Notes: a model not told the origin generated them from the sequence alone. 64,000 nucleotides of DNA from Cellvibrio sp. OA-2007 (GCF_000953825.1 NZ_BBUL01000093.1:177024-241023); one strand, 5' to 3'. Positions 15,584 through 25,382 are shown, counted from the first letter of the stretch. Numbers and translations are program-made.

Positions 15584-17095
15584 GCCTAAAAAGAATTTAT
15601 ACGCTTCGTTTTTGGTTTCATCCCAGTAGGGATAATTTAACTCGTTCAAAAACACTTTCAACTCGCCGTAATCTTTTTTCGGCACCTGTAAGCCCACCAA
15701 TACACGGGCGGCAGCGGAGCCGTGGTTGCGGTAGTGGAACAGGGAGATATTCCAACGACCAGCGACTTTATTCAAAAACGTCAGCAGTGCTCCCGGGCGC
15801 TCGGGGAATTCAAAGCGGTAGAGAACCTCGTCGGTAATCTGGGGGGCATGGCCGCCGACTAGATGGCGGATATGCAATTTCGCCAGCTCGTTTTCAGTCA
15901 TATCCACCAAGTCATAGCCTTGGGTGGTTAATTCACTCACCAGATCAGCGCGGTCGGTGCCGCCTGCTGCGACCTGCACCCCCACAAAAATGCGCGCATC
16001 TTTAGCATCGGCATAACGATAGTTAAATTCCGTGATATTGCGTTTGCCCAGCGCCTTACAAAACTCTTTGTAGGCACCGCGACGCTCGGGAATAGTCACC
16101 GCCAAAATCGCCTCGCGCTGCTCGCCAATTTCGGTGCGCTCGCTAATGTAGCGCAGGCGATCAAAATTGATGTTCGCGCCGCAGTCGATGGCAATCAGGG
16201 TCTGGCCGGTAATACCGTGTTCAGCCACGTATTTTTTCAGCCCGGCGATACCGGTTGCACCCGCCGGCTCGGCGATGGAACGGGTATCCTCAAAAATATC
16301 TTTGATGCCCGCGCAGATTTCATCGTCAGACACGGTGATACATTCATCGACTGTTTTGCGTAGCACACGGAAAGTTTCCTCGCCGATTTGCGCCACCGCG
16401 ATGCCATCGGCAAAAATGCCCACTTGCGGTAGCACTACACGTTTTTTCTTTTCCAGCGCGGCTTTCAAACAAGCGGAACTTTCTGCTTCCACCGCGATAA
16501 TTTTGATTTCAGGGCGCACATATTTCACATAGGCAGAAATACCGGCAGCCAAACCACCGCCGCCGACGGCGATAAAAATCGCATCAATTTTACCGGGATA
16601 CTGACGCAGGATTTCCATTGCGATAGTGCCTTGCCCGGCGATCACATCGGGGTCATCAAACGGGTGGACATAGGTCATGCCCTTTTCTTCCACCAGTTTT
16701 TTCGCGTGCGCCGAGGCCTCGTCATAACTATCGCCATGCAATACCACCTTGGCACCACGCGCTTTTACCGCATCAACTTTAATCGCCGGTGTCGTGCGCG
16801 GCATGACGATAGTCGCTTTAATGCCGAGATGCTGCGCACCGAGTGCCAAACCTTGCGCATGATTGCCCGCCGAGGCGGCGATCACACCGCGCGCGCGCTC
16901 CGCTTCGGTGAGCATCTGCAGCTTGTTGTAAGCACCGCGCAATTTGAACGAGAACACCGGCTGTAAATCTTCGCGTTTGAGCAAGACTTTATTGCCCGTG
17001 CGCAGGGACAGCAGGCGCGCTTCATCGAGCGGAGTTTCTACCGCCAGATCGTAAATGCGGGCGTTGAGAATACGTTTTATGTAGGATTCAGGCAT
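15581..17095 (-). CDS. ilvA: threonine deaminase, biosynthetic
   Basis: 504 residues, as in E. coli IlvA. The PLP-binding lysine is in FSFKLRGAYNK (about residues 48-58), and the glycine-rich phosphate loop VGGGGLAAG lies near 177-185. Two C-terminal ACT-like regulatory domains (REAILAVTIPERRGAYKEFC and VLYRFEFPERPGALLTFL) identify the isoleucine-inhibited biosynthetic enzyme rather than the short catabolic TdcB. It makes 2-ketobutyrate for isoleucine synthesis. It is divergent from rpiA, a common gammaproteobacterial pairing. Confidence 0.95.
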   Translation of the reverse strand: MPESYIKRILNARIYDLAVETPLDEARLLSLRTGNKVLLKREDLQPVFSFKLRGAYNKLQMLTEAERARGVIAASAGNHAQGLALGAQHLGIKATIVMPRTTPAIKVDAVKARGAKVVLHGDSYDEASAHAKKLVEEKGMTYVHPFDDPDVIAGQGTIAMEILRQYPGKIDAIFIAVGGGGLAAGISAYVKYVRPEIKIIAVEAESSACLKAALEKKKRVVLPQVGIFADGIAVAQIGEETFRVLRKTVDECITVSDDEICAGIKDIFEDTRSIAEPAGATGIAGLKKYVAEHGITGQTLIAIDCGANINFDRLRYISERTEIGEQREAILAVTIPERRGAYKEFCKALGKRNITEFNYRYADAKDARIFVGVQVAAGGTDRADLVSELTTQGYDLVDMTENELAKLHIRHLVGGHAPQITDEVLYRFEFPERPGALLTFLNKVAGRWNISLFHYRNHGSAAARVLVGLQVPKKDYGELKVFLNELNYPYWDETKNEAYKFFLG

Positions 17096-17184
17096 GTCAC
17101 TTCTTACGTGGAGGAATGAATAGAAGAATAAAAATGTCGTCGCAGTGTAAACAATTTAGCCGCTGCTAGCACGGCGAATATCCG

Positions 17185-17190
17185 TATAAT
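17185..17190 (+). promoter_or_regulatory. -10 box of rpiA
   Basis: A consensus TATAAT with no convincing -35. It predicts a start near 17197 and a 5' leader of about 210 bases before the rpiA ATG at 17406, which contains the structured element at 17222-17333. Confidence 0.5.
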
Positions 17191-17221
17191 GCGAGCACTA
17201 TTTTACTGATCGACGCATCTA

Positions 17222-17333
17222 GCCTAGCGTGATCGGTTGGTGGTGGGCGACCGTCTGAGACATGGATGTCGAAGATGAGCCTACAAGGACGTATTTACGG
17301 CGTGTCGCACACTACCAACCGGTTATGCTAGGC
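17222..17333 (+). ncRNA. structured leader element upstream of rpiA
   Basis: A continuous 24-bp helix joins 17222-17245 with 17310-17333. Four of the pairs are G-U type when read as plus-strand RNA, while the minus strand would have A-C mismatches, so the structure belongs to a plus-strand transcript. Inside it, GCGAC (17247-17251) pairs with GTCGC (17304-17308), and GACA-TGGA-TGTC (17259-17270) forms a small hairpin. Downstream, GGCGG at 17331 and at 17359 can each pair with CCGCC at 17379, 22 bases before the ATG. It could be a regulatory leader or an intergenic repeat that is transcribed. I do not recognise a named family. Confidence 0.55.
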
Positions 17334-17405
17334 GGGCTAATAAATAAACATCAGCTTCGGCGGCTTGCTACGCGAGGTCCGCCCTACCACACCGGACAAT
17401 CTGCC

Positions 17406-18080
17406 ATGACTCAAGATCAACTCAAACAAGCCGTTGCCCGCGCGGCGATTGAATACATCAAACCCAAACTGGGTGGAGATTCCATCATCGGCGTTGGTAC
17501 AGGTTCTACCGCGAATTTTTTTATCGATTACCTGGGCGAGATCAAACACCTGTTTGCCGGTGCAGTGGCCAGTTCCGATGCCTCTGCCGCGCGCCTGAAA
17601 AACCTCGGTATCGATGTGCTCGATTGCAATTCAGTGAGCGAATTAGTGGTGTATGTCGATGGCGCCGATGAGAGCAATGCCTACCTGCATTTGATCAAAG
17701 GCGGCGGCGCTGCGTTGACGCGCGAGAAAATTGTGCGCGCGGTATCCAAGGAATTTGTGTGTATCGCCGATGGCAGTAAATGGGTCGACGTGCTGGGTAA
17801 ATTTCCGCTGCCGGTCGAAGTTATCCCTATGGCGCGCTCCTACGTCGCACGGGAACTGGTAAAACTGGGCGGCACGCCGGTGTACCGCGACGGCGTGGTA
17901 ACCGACAACGGTAATGTGATTCTCGATGTTTACAACTTGCAGATTATCGACCCGGTCGGCCTGGAAACTCGCATCAACCAAATTACCGGTGTGGTCACCA
18001 ATGGATTGTTTGCCGCGCAGGGCGCCGATGTTTTACTGCTTGGCACCAATGACGGCGTGAAAACGCTTTATCCACGCTGA
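17406..18080 (+). CDS. rpiA: ribose-5-phosphate isomerase A
   Basis: 224 residues. It starts [20 protein letters not shown] at the ATG 17406; the 48-codon upstream extension runs through the structured leader and is not coding. Key sites are [11 protein letters not shown] (phosphate loop, about 32-42), DGADE (catalytic Asp region, near 84) and [11 protein letters not shown] (catalytic Glu/Lys, near 97). It interconverts ribose-5-phosphate and ribulose-5-phosphate in the pentose phosphate pathway. The Shine-Dalgarno is weak, consistent with control through the leader. Confidence 0.95.
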   Translation: MTQDQLKQAVARAAIEYIKPKLGGDSIIGVGTGSTANFFIDYLGEIKHLFAGAVASSDASAARLKNLGIDVLDCNSVSELVVYVDGADESNAYLHLIKGGGAALTREKIVRAVSKEFVCIADGSKWVDVLGKFPLPVEVIPMARSYVARELVKLGGTPVYRDGVVTDNGNVILDVYNLQIIDPVGLETRINQITGVVTNGLFAAQGADVLLLGTNDGVKTLYPR

Positions 18081-18172
18081 GTGCGTGGGTAAAGCCCTAA
18101 AATTAATCAGGCCTATCGCTGGCTGTTTCCTATACTCAAAAAGTTATCCCGACTCTTTGAGGCTTTTTATCC

Positions 18173-19792
18173 ATGTTTTCCCTTTCCAGTATCCAAGGCC
18201 GCTTGATTATGGCCGTCAGTGCCGGTGTAGTTTTATTGGTCATTATTGGGGCTATCGCAATCGCCCTGCTGAGCAACACTATTGCTGACTACAACCATCT
18301 GATTACCAACTCAGTGGCGCAAGAACGCAGCATCAACAAAATGAATTACCAGTTCAAAACCCAGGTGCAAGAGTGGAAAAATGTGCTGCTCCGCGGCAAA
18401 GACCCCGCCAAACTCAACCAGTACTGGGCACAATTTGAGGCGCTGCACGAATCTATCCAGCAACAGGGCTCCCAGCTAAAAAGTACCTTACAGGGCGATA
18501 GCCGCGACAAAATTGAGGCCTTCCTAAGCGCTCACAATGGGGCCCTTACCAAATATCGGCAGGGGCTCGAATCATTCAAGGCTGCAGGATTTGACCCGGC
18601 AGCGGGCGATGCCGCCGTGACCGGCATAGACCGTGAACCAACAAAGCTATTAGAAGAATCGGCTAATTTAATCTCCCAGCAAGTAGCCGATGAAACAGCA
18701 CACCACGCCGCTACCAGCGCTCACATATCATTCTGGGCCGACGCCATGATCATTATTGGCGGGATTCTGGTGATTGCTATGGTGCTAATGATTTTGCGCA
18801 AAAGCCTCATCGCCCCACTGCGCAACGTCAACGATCATCTCGCGCTGCTGGCGGAAGGCAACTTCCTCGAGTCGCTACACGTTAGTGGCACTGGCGAATT
18901 AGGCAAACTCGGGCGCAACGTCAACCGAGTACAGCAGAGCATTGTGCAAGTAGTAACCACAGTACAAAACTCAATGCACAAGCTGACCGAGGCATCGAGC
19001 CAGATCAACCAAAGCGCCTCAACTGTGGTGCGCTATACCGATCAAGCACACCACTCGACCGATCAGGTCTCGGCGGCGATTAACGAAATGACCGCTACCG
19101 TGCAAGAGGTGGCCAGTAATGCCGGTGGCGCCGCCGATGCAGCCCAAAGCGCCGATCAAAACGCACATCAAGGCCTGAAGGTGATGGACAACACCCTGCA
19201 GGCGATCAACGAACTGAGCAACGAGGTCAATAATGTAGGCAGCGCAATGACTCAGTTGGAAGCGGATACCAACCGCATCGGCGGCGTGTTAGATGTCATC
19301 AAAAATGTAGCCGAACAGACCAATCTACTCGCCCTTAACGCCGCGATTGAAGCAGCGCGCGCCGGTGAGCAGGGGCGCGGTTTTGCGGTGGTGGCCGATG
19401 AAGTGCGCTCACTCGCCAAACGCACCCAAGATTCTACTGAAGAAATTCAACAGATTATCGAAGCCGTGCAACGCGGCGCGGCGCATGCCATGAATGCAAT
19501 GAAAACCAGCCAAAGTAAAACTGGCTCAACCCTGGAAATGGCTGGCCAAGCGGGGCAATCAATCAATCAGATTAGTCAGGCGATCACTGCGATTTTGGGC
19601 ATGAATATGCAAATCGCCACCGCCGCAGAAGAGCAGAGCTATACCGCAGAGGAGATCAACAAAAACATTATTCAAGTAGTGAGTTTGATCGATAGCTTGA
19701 ATCAGGACGCCCGCGCGTCTGCACAAATAGCCCTGCGGCTGGATGACACCACCAAAAACCTGGAAACCCAAATCGCGCATTTTGCGGTTTAA
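18173..19792 (+). CDS. methyl-accepting chemotaxis protein
   Basis: 539 residues. TM1 lies near residues 9-33 ([20 protein letters not shown]), followed by a periplasmic helical sensor (about 35-185), TM2 near 190-212 ([20 protein letters not shown]), a HAMP domain, and the signalling domain whose hairpin tip is [20 protein letters not shown] with [19 protein letters not shown]. There is no C-terminal CheR-docking pentapeptide (ends ETQIAHFAV). The ligand is unknown. It has its own Shine-Dalgarno (GAGG) and ends at a strong terminator. Confidence 0.93.
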   Translation: MFSLSSIQGRLIMAVSAGVVLLVIIGAIAIALLSNTIADYNHLITNSVAQERSINKMNYQFKTQVQEWKNVLLRGKDPAKLNQYWAQFEALHESIQQQGSQLKSTLQGDSRDKIEAFLSAHNGALTKYRQGLESFKAAGFDPAAGDAAVTGIDREPTKLLEESANLISQQVADETAHHAATSAHISFWADAMIIIGGILVIAMVLMILRKSLIAPLRNVNDHLALLAEGNFLESLHVSGTGELGKLGRNVNRVQQSIVQVVTTVQNSMHKLTEASSQINQSASTVVRYTDQAHHSTDQVSAAINEMTATVQEVASNAGGAADAAQSADQNAHQGLKVMDNTLQAINELSNEVNNVGSAMTQLEADTNRIGGVLDVIKNVAEQTNLLALNAAIEAARAGEQGRGFAVVADEVRSLAKRTQDSTEEIQQIIEAVQRGAAHAMNAMKTSQSKTGSTLEMAGQAGQSINQISQAITAILGMNMQIATAAEEQSYTAEEINKNIIQVVSLIDSLNQDARASAQIALRLDDTTKNLETQIAHFAV

Positions 19793-19820
19793 CCCGAAAG
19801 GGATTTAGGGTGAATAGCAG

Positions 19821-19858
19821 ACATAAAAAAACCGGGCTGCGACCCGGTTTTTTTATGT
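19821..19858. terminator. bidirectional Rho-independent terminator
   Basis: A perfect 16-bp stem (19821-19836 with 19843-19858, loop CTGCGA) flanked by A and T runs on both sides, so it serves both the chemoreceptor gene and the convergent PEP-CTERM gene. Confidence 0.92.
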
Positions 19859-19870
19859 ATCGCTATGACA

Positions 19871-20803
19871 TTACCGACGACGCAAACGCCCCAAACCAAT
19901 CAACCCCAATCCTGCCAACATCAACATCAATATTGAAGACTCGGGAACCTCGGTTGCTGGCGGTGTGTAATCCCAGTAGTAGTGATGGATTTGACCAGCG
20001 CCGGTATAGGATTTAGCAGCCAGAGAGCCGTCGATGTCGTTCATGATTCTTACATCGGCATCAATAGCCATCACATTGCCTTTCCAGCCATTACCCAGAT
20101 TTAAGCTGGTGGCATCGTAGAAATTCCACAGAATGTTGGAGTAGGTACTGGAGGTAAAACCGCTACCGCTCAAATTGACCGAGCCTGGGTTGCTTAAGTT
20201 AGCACCCGAAACATTGATAACAACCTTGGCAGCATTGCCAAAGTTCAACTGCCAATTTGAGTTCATCGCAAACAGATCGCTACCGGCAATATTAAACGCT
20301 ACCAAGTCGGCCGCAAAACCGCTGTAACTCAAGGTAGTGCCAGTTACATCGCCCGTCAGCGCAAAGTCGCGGTAGTAAGCTGACTCTGCGTCCAGCACAT
20401 TGTAAAAATCTGCAAGTTGCGCAGCCACTGCGCCGGTATTAGCAAGTGCTCTGACACACGCATTTTGCGCCAGCCCAGCTTCATTGCAATTCAGATTGCC
20501 GATACTTTTGCTGCCGCCATAACCCAAATAACCATTTTGAATGGTCAAGTTAGGCGATGAAACATTGCCAATCACTTCAACATTATTGGTGGCATTGAAG
20601 GAGGCATCGGTCAGATGCGAGCCAAACTCGCCACTGGAATTCAGGTTGCCACCAATTAATGCCTTGCCGTAGACCTTGACGTTGCTGGTGGTATTTAAAT
20701 CACCAAACAGCATCAGGTTGTAATCACTCATGGGGGTCGCCAACGCCATCATCGGCATAGCAGCAACACCGGCGATTGCCAATAGCTTGGAATAAAAGTT
20801 CAT
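19871..20803 (-). CDS. choice-of-anchor A family protein with PEP-CTERM sorting signal
   Basis: 310 residues. Signal peptide at the N terminus (cleavage near ALA-TP). The body starts SDYNLMLFGDLNTTSNVKVY and continues GKALIGGNLNSSGEFG, the opening of choice-of-anchor A domains, a beta-helix-like repeat of Asn/Gly-rich strands. It ends with a tripartite C-terminal signal: VPESS, a hydrophobic helix (ILMLMLAGLGLIGLG) and RLRRR. That is a PEP-CTERM variant, processed by exosortase in exopolysaccharide-producing bacteria. No exosortase lies in the window. A sigma-54-type promoter precedes it. Probably an extracellular matrix or floc-related surface protein. Confidence 0.85.
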   Translation of the reverse strand: MNFYSKLLAIAGVAAMPMMALATPMSDYNLMLFGDLNTTSNVKVYGKALIGGNLNSSGEFGSHLTDASFNATNNVEVIGNVSSPNLTIQNGYLGYGGSKSIGNLNCNEAGLAQNACVRALANTGAVAAQLADFYNVLDAESAYYRDFALTGDVTGTTLSYSGFAADLVAFNIAGSDLFAMNSNWQLNFGNAAKVVINVSGANLSNPGSVNLSGSGFTSSTYSNILWNFYDATSLNLGNGWKGNVMAIDADVRIMNDIDGSLAAKSYTGAGQIHHYYWDYTPPATEVPESSILMLMLAGLGLIGLGRLRRR

Positions 20804-20851
20804 AAAAAATGCCTTTGTAGTAGTGTCATATTATTTATGTCAGTCACTAAT

Positions 20852-20865
20852 GCATATTTAGTGCC
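20852..20865 (-). promoter_or_regulatory. candidate sigma-54 promoter of the PEP-CTERM gene
   Basis: On the minus strand AGGCACTAAATATGCAT gives GG at 20865-20864 and GC at 20853-20852 with exactly ten bases between, as required for RpoN -24/-12 promoters (consensus TGGCAC-N5-TTGC). The predicted start near 20840 leaves a 37-base leader with AAGG before the ATG. PEP-CTERM genes in other bacteria are known to be controlled by the PrsK/PrsR system with RpoN. The rest of the 306-base intergenic region also has an inverted repeat AACTGTC/GACAGTT (20928-20950). Confidence 0.6.
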
Positions 20866-21109
20866 TATTTTAGATTTTCTTTTGGCATCAATAATTCACA
20901 GTAAAAGTTGCGAAGTGTGTCACACAAAACTGTCAATTTAACCGACAGTTATAAAATGACAGCGCAAGACATGTTTTTATTGATAAAAATTAACAATCAC
21001 ATTTCATCGAGAAATCAACCCGGCAGAAAACGAAAAAACAATGAAAATGGTTGAGCCAACCCACTATTTTGCCTAGCCTTGCGCCTCACCTTTTATGCAG
21101 CCACTTGTT

Positions 21110-21832
21110 ATGGAATTCAGCTTCCCCGCCATCGGCATCACTCACTCATGCTTCAAAGAGAAGTTCGGCATTCCCCGCCAACCCGGTTTGGCGCCACTGG
21201 CACGGGCGGAAATCGAACTTATCCCGCCTTATAACGAGCGCTCGGCATTTGATGGTTTGGAAGGCTGCACGCACCTGTGGATTCACTTTGTGTTCCATGC
21301 AAATAAGTACGCCAACAAAAGCGATGAGTGGAAAGCCAAGGTTAAACCGCCGCGCTTGGGCGGCAACAAAACCCTCGGCGTATTTGCGACTCGCTCGCCC
21401 ACACGGCCTGCGCCAATTGGTTTGTCGGTAGTGCGGTTTGAGGGAATTAGCGAGCGAGAGGGAAAATTGTTCGTGCAGATCAGCGGGGTAGATTTACTCG
21501 ACGGCACGCCGATTTTGGATATCAAACCCTACGTACCCTATGTGGACTGCGTGCTGGAAGCCGAAAACAGCTTTGCCGCCGCAGCGCCAGAGTTGATCCC
21601 AGTCGATATACCCGCACCCCTGATGGCAATCTGTGTCGGATATTGGAAGCGCACCGGCACTGACCTCGCCGGACTGATTACCCAAATCCTGCAACAAGAC
21701 CCGCGCCCGCAATATCAACAGCCAGATTCTGAGCGGATATACGGCATGAAATTATTGGATTTAGATGTGCGCTGGCGTTATTTCACTGCGTCAGAAGGCT
21801 ATCGAATCCAAGTCACCGAACTCATCACCTAA
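21110..21832 (+). CDS. trmO: tRNA (N6-threonylcarbamoyladenosine-37)-N6 methyltransferase TrmO
   Basis: 240 residues from MEFSFPAIGITHS, which aligns with the E. coli TrmO start; an ATG five codons earlier is possible. Landmarks are FGIPRQPGLAP, WIHFVFH, PPRLGGNKTLGVFATRSPTR, PAPIGLS and VDLLDGTPILDIKPYVPY. The protein uses SAM to methylate t6A37 in tRNA-Thr. The C-terminal part with AQDPRP-like LQQDPRPQYQ is also kept. Formerly annotated as TsaA/YaeB. The DUF4197 gene follows 30 bases later on the same strand. Confidence 0.92.
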   Translation: MEFSFPAIGITHSCFKEKFGIPRQPGLAPLARAEIELIPPYNERSAFDGLEGCTHLWIHFVFHANKYANKSDEWKAKVKPPRLGGNKTLGVFATRSPTRPAPIGLSVVRFEGISEREGKLFVQISGVDLLDGTPILDIKPYVPYVDCVLEAENSFAAAAPELIPVDIPAPLMAICVGYWKRTGTDLAGLITQILQQDPRPQYQQPDSERIYGMKLLDLDVRWRYFTASEGYRIQVTELIT

Positions 21833-21862
21833 TACACTTCAACCACGCCTGGAGAATCAGCA

Positions 21863-22594
21863 ATGACCAGCAAATCAATTTTTCTTAAAACCTGCCTATT
21901 AGCCCTGCCACTCAGCCTTGCCGCCTGTAACGCGACTCTGCCGCAAATGGCGGAAACCGGTGCAGCCGTGGCGGGCGCTGCGGGTTACAACAATCAGGCG
22001 CAGCTGATTCGCGCAATTAAAGAAGCACTGGAGCTGGGCAGCAATCGCGCTGCTAGCAGCTTGTCCGCCACCGGTGGTTACGCCAATAACCCACTCTATC
22101 GCATTGAATTGCCAGACAATGTACAACCGCTTGCGAGCAAATTGCGGCAGTTAGGTTTAGGCAGCCAAATGGACAAAGTAGAAAGCCTGATGAATCAGGG
22201 CGCCGAAAAAGCGGCAGTTGAAGCGCAAGCGGTGTTTGTCGATGCAGTGCGCAAGATGAGCGTGACCGATGCGCTGGGCATTATTCGCGGCAACAGCACG
22301 GCAGCGACCGATTACTTCCGCGCACAAACAGAAGCCAGCTTGCGCCAGCGCTATCAGCCCATCATTCAACAGAACCTGCAACAAATTGGTTTCTACAATC
22401 AGTACCAACAACTGCTGGGAACTTACAAAATGTTGCCCATCGCCAACAAGCCCGATCTGGATTTGGAGCAGCACGTGCTGAATGCGGCCTTGGATGGCTT
22501 GTTTAAACAAGTCGCCGTAGAAGAACAGCTGATCCGCAAAGACCCGGTCGGGCGCGGCAGTCAGATTATCGGTGCGGTATTTGCGCAGAAATAG
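21863..22594 (+). CDS. DUF4197 family lipoprotein
   Basis: 243 residues. Lipoprotein signal peptide with lipobox LAAC at about residue 22. The mature part is helical (IRAIKEALELGSNRAASSLS, GAEKAAVEAQAVFVDAVRKM, DYFRAQTEASL) with the family's LDGLFKQVAVEEQLIRKDPV close to the end. The function of DUF4197 is not known to me. Good Shine-Dalgarno (GGAGAATCAGCA). Confidence 0.8.
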   Translation: MTSKSIFLKTCLLALPLSLAACNATLPQMAETGAAVAGAAGYNNQAQLIRAIKEALELGSNRAASSLSATGGYANNPLYRIELPDNVQPLASKLRQLGLGSQMDKVESLMNQGAEKAAVEAQAVFVDAVRKMSVTDALGIIRGNSTAATDYFRAQTEASLRQRYQPIIQQNLQQIGFYNQYQQLLGTYKMLPIANKPDLDLEQHVLNAALDGLFKQVAVEEQLIRKDPVGRGSQIIGAVFAQK

Positions 22595-22614
22595 ACTGAT
22601 ATCCGGGCGCGCAG

Positions 22615-23829
22615 CTAGTGATTAAGCGCGCGCCTGGCGTCAATTACCATCCAGTAAAACATCGCCAACCCAGCCGCGGATAACAACACCCCCACCCAAC
22701 CGGTCGCGGCGTAACCCATACCCGCATCAATCACCAACCCTCCAAAAAAAGCACCGGCGGCGTTGGCGAAATTAAACGCGGAGTGATTCATTGCAGCGGC
22801 CATGGTCTGTGCTTTGCCCGCCACATCCATCAGGCGGATTTGCACCGCAGGGCCTATCACTACCACAGTGCCCACGCAAAATACGGCAATGCAGGCGAGC
22901 CAGAGAATCGGCGCAACCAAGGCAAAAACGCCACACACAATCATCGACCAAATCAAACAGCGCTTGATGGTGCCGAGCAGATCCCGGTCGGCCATGCGCG
23001 AGCCAAAAATATTGCCCGTCACCATGCCCGCACCAAACAGTGCCAAGACAAAGGGCACCCCCATTTCAGTCAACCCCGCCAAGCTCATCAACGTGGGTTT
23101 GACGTAGGAATAGATGGCGAACAATCCGCCGGAGCCTATAGCGCCAATCCCCAGAGTGATCCACACCTGACGATTGGTAAACATCGATAGTTCATGGGAG
23201 ACGCGCCCACCGGATTGCGGCGGCTCGTAGGGGACAAACTTCACAATGCACACAGCCGATGCCAGTGCAATTACCCCCACCAATACAAATGCAGCACGCC
23301 AACCCAACCACTGCCCCAGCGCGGTTGCAATAGGGACACCCGCGAGCGTCGCCGTCGAGAGCCCCAACATCACATAGGCCACCGCGCGGGTGCGCATATG
23401 CGAAGGCGCCAGTGTGGCCGCCACGAGCGAGGCTATGCCAAAGAAGGTTCCGTGGGGTAAGCCGCTTAGCAGGCGTAACGCCAGCATAGCCTCGTAATTT
23501 GGCGCCATCGCACTGGCGATATTGGCGATGGCGTAAAGCCCCATTAGCACGACGAGCATGCGTGTACGCGACCGCCCGGTGCTGAGCATGGCCAGTACCG
23601 GTGCGCCAATCACCACGCCCAGCGCATAGAGACTGATGGTGTGACCGGCTTGCGGGATGCTGATCCCGAGCGATGAGGAAATTTCGGGCAGCAGCCCCAT
23701 GGAAATAAACTCGCCCACGCCAATCGCAAAACTGCCCAAGCCCATCGCGAGCAGTGCAATAAAAAAAGTGGGAGTTGGTTTTTCGCGTGATAAATGTGGA
23801 GATGATGAATCAGGTGACGACGATAACAA
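22615..23829 (-). CDS. MFS transporter, DHA1 drug/sugar efflux type (AraJ/YdhP-like)
   Basis: 404 residues with about 12 transmembrane helices. The first is FFIALLAMGLGSFAIGVGEF followed by GLLPEISSSLGISIPQAGHT, typical of the AraJ/YdhP/PbuE efflux group, and the family's RTRMLV motif A lies after TM2 (GRSRTRMLVVL). Substrate unknown. The reading frame begins with TTG at 23829, with GAGG nine bases upstream; no ATG lies before TM1, so a TTG start is likely. It is convergent with the DUF4197 gene and divergent from serA. Confidence 0.8.
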   Translation of the reverse strand: MLSSSPDSSSPHLSREKPTPTFFIALLAMGLGSFAIGVGEFISMGLLPEISSSLGISIPQAGHTISLYALGVVIGAPVLAMLSTGRSRTRMLVVLMGLYAIANIASAMAPNYEAMLALRLLSGLPHGTFFGIASLVAATLAPSHMRTRAVAYVMLGLSTATLAGVPIATALGQWLGWRAAFVLVGVIALASAVCIVKFVPYEPPQSGGRVSHELSMFTNRQVWITLGIGAIGSGGLFAIYSYVKPTLMSLAGLTEMGVPFVLALFGAGMVTGNIFGSRMADRDLLGTIKRCLIWSMIVCGVFALVAPILWLACIAVFCVGTVVVIGPAVQIRLMDVAGKAQTMAAAMNHSAFNFANAAGAFFGGLVIDAGMGYAATGWVGVLLSAAGLAMFYWMVIDARRALNH

Positions 23830-24110
23830 ATCCTAGAACCTCAGGAAGGGGGATCTTCTACAGCAGACAATCCGAGCCGGAATTATAAGCCCCGACCCTA
23901 CCAGAGTAATGTTGAAAATAACTATAAGTCGCCAGAGCTGCTTTTTTATCTATTCCCGCTAAGTCGCCTACCAGCAAACGCTGCAGCCTGTGGTATGATG
24001 CGCGCCTTTTTCAGCCAGCCGTGTTTCCTGCCCGGCCTCTTCAGTCTCCCGTCGATGACACCACTCCCGGAGACGCGCTGCACCGATTTCCCATTTTAGG
24101 AGTTGTTCCC

Positions 24111-25340
24111 ATGAGCAAGACCTCGTTAGACAAAAGCAAGATCAAGTTTCTGTTGCTGGAAGGCGTTCACCAGTCAGCGGTAGACACACTTCACGCACAG
24201 GGTTATACCAATATCGATTACCTGAAAACCGCACTGGGTGAAGATGAGTTGATCGAACGCATTCAAGACGCGCACTTTGTTGGATTGCGTTCACGCACCC
24301 AACTGACCCGCCGCGTATTTGAAAACGCGCCCAAGTTGATCGCTGCTGGCTGTTTCTGCATAGGCACCAACCAAGTGGATTTGAAAGCGGCACAAGAGCA
24401 TGGCGTAGCCGTCTTTAATGCGCCCTACTCCAACACCCGTTCAGTGGCTGAATTGGTTATCGCTGAAGCGATCTTGTTGCTGCGCAATATTCCGCAGAAA
24501 AACTTTGTCTGCCATCGCGGCGGCTGGGACAAATCAGCTAATGGCTCGTTTGAAATTCGCGGCAAAACCCTCGGCCTGATCGGTTACGGCTCGATTGGTA
24601 GCCAAACCAGCGTATTGGCCGAATCCCTCGGCATGAAAGTGCGCTTCTACGATGTTGTCACCAAGTTGCCGCTGGGCAACGCCAGCCAAGTGCGCGAGTT
24701 GGATGAACTGCTCGCCACTTCCGACATCATCAGCCTGCACGTGCCGGAAAATGCCTCTACCCAAATGATGATTGGCGCACGCGAAATCGGCCTGATGAAA
24801 CAGGGTGGTATTTTGATTAACGCCTCACGCGGCACCGTGGTAGACATTGATGCATTGGCCAATGCGATCAAATCTGGCCATATCGCTGGCGCCGCAATTG
24901 ACGTATTCCCCGAAGAACCCAAAGCCAATGGCGATGAATTTATCAGCCCGCTGCGCGGTTTGGACAATGTGATCCTGACCCCGCACATCGGCGGCTCGAC
25001 CATGGAAGCGCAGGAAAATATCGGTATTGAAGTGGCGGAAAAACTGATCAAATACTCCGACAACGGCACCACCACCAGCTCGGTCAACTTCCCCGAGGTG
25101 GCCTTGCCCGGTCACCCGGATGCCCACCGTTTGCTGCACGTTCACGCCAATGTTCCTGGCGTATTGTCGAAGATCAACAAAATCTTCTCCGACAACCAAA
25201 TCAATATCGTCTCACAATACCTGCAAACCAATGAGAAAGTTGGCTATGTAGTAGTAGACATTAACTCACCTTACGATGAGATCGCACTGGAGCAGTTGAA
25301 AAATATTGAAGGGACTGTGCGTTGCAGAGTGTTGTTCTAG
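24111..25340 (+). CDS. serA: D-3-phosphoglycerate dehydrogenase
   Basis: 409 residues, matching the E. coli-type enzyme with a C-terminal ACT domain for serine feedback. The ATG at 24111 has TAGGAG upstream; the 30-codon extension above it is not used. NAD-binding loop GYGSIGSQ with LIG before it, catalytic region ASRGTVVDIDAL, and the His of ILTPHIGGSTMEAQENIG. The ACT domain starts near HRLLHVHANVPGVLSKIN. It makes 3-phosphohydroxypyruvate, the first step of serine synthesis. A -10-like TATGAT lies at 23994-23999. Confidence 0.95.
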   Translation: MSKTSLDKSKIKFLLLEGVHQSAVDTLHAQGYTNIDYLKTALGEDELIERIQDAHFVGLRSRTQLTRRVFENAPKLIAAGCFCIGTNQVDLKAAQEHGVAVFNAPYSNTRSVAELVIAEAILLLRNIPQKNFVCHRGGWDKSANGSFEIRGKTLGLIGYGSIGSQTSVLAESLGMKVRFYDVVTKLPLGNASQVRELDELLATSDIISLHVPENASTQMMIGAREIGLMKQGGILINASRGTVVDIDALANAIKSGHIAGAAIDVFPEEPKANGDEFISPLRGLDNVILTPHIGGSTMEAQENIGIEVAEKLIKYSDNGTTTSSVNFPEVALPGHPDAHRLLHVHANVPGVLSKINKIFSDNQINIVSQYLQTNEKVGYVVVDINSPYDEIALEQLKNIEGTVRCRVLF

Positions 25341-25382
25341 TCGTTGCAGAGTGATGCTCTAAAGAACAACTGCAGCACCATA

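Noticed and set aside
17262..17405. N-terminal extension of RpiA
   Set aside because: It runs through the structured leader; RpiA proteins start at [12 protein letters not shown] positions.
21051..21431. Alternative frame overlapping trmO
   Set aside because: A shadow of the strongly conserved TrmO frame.
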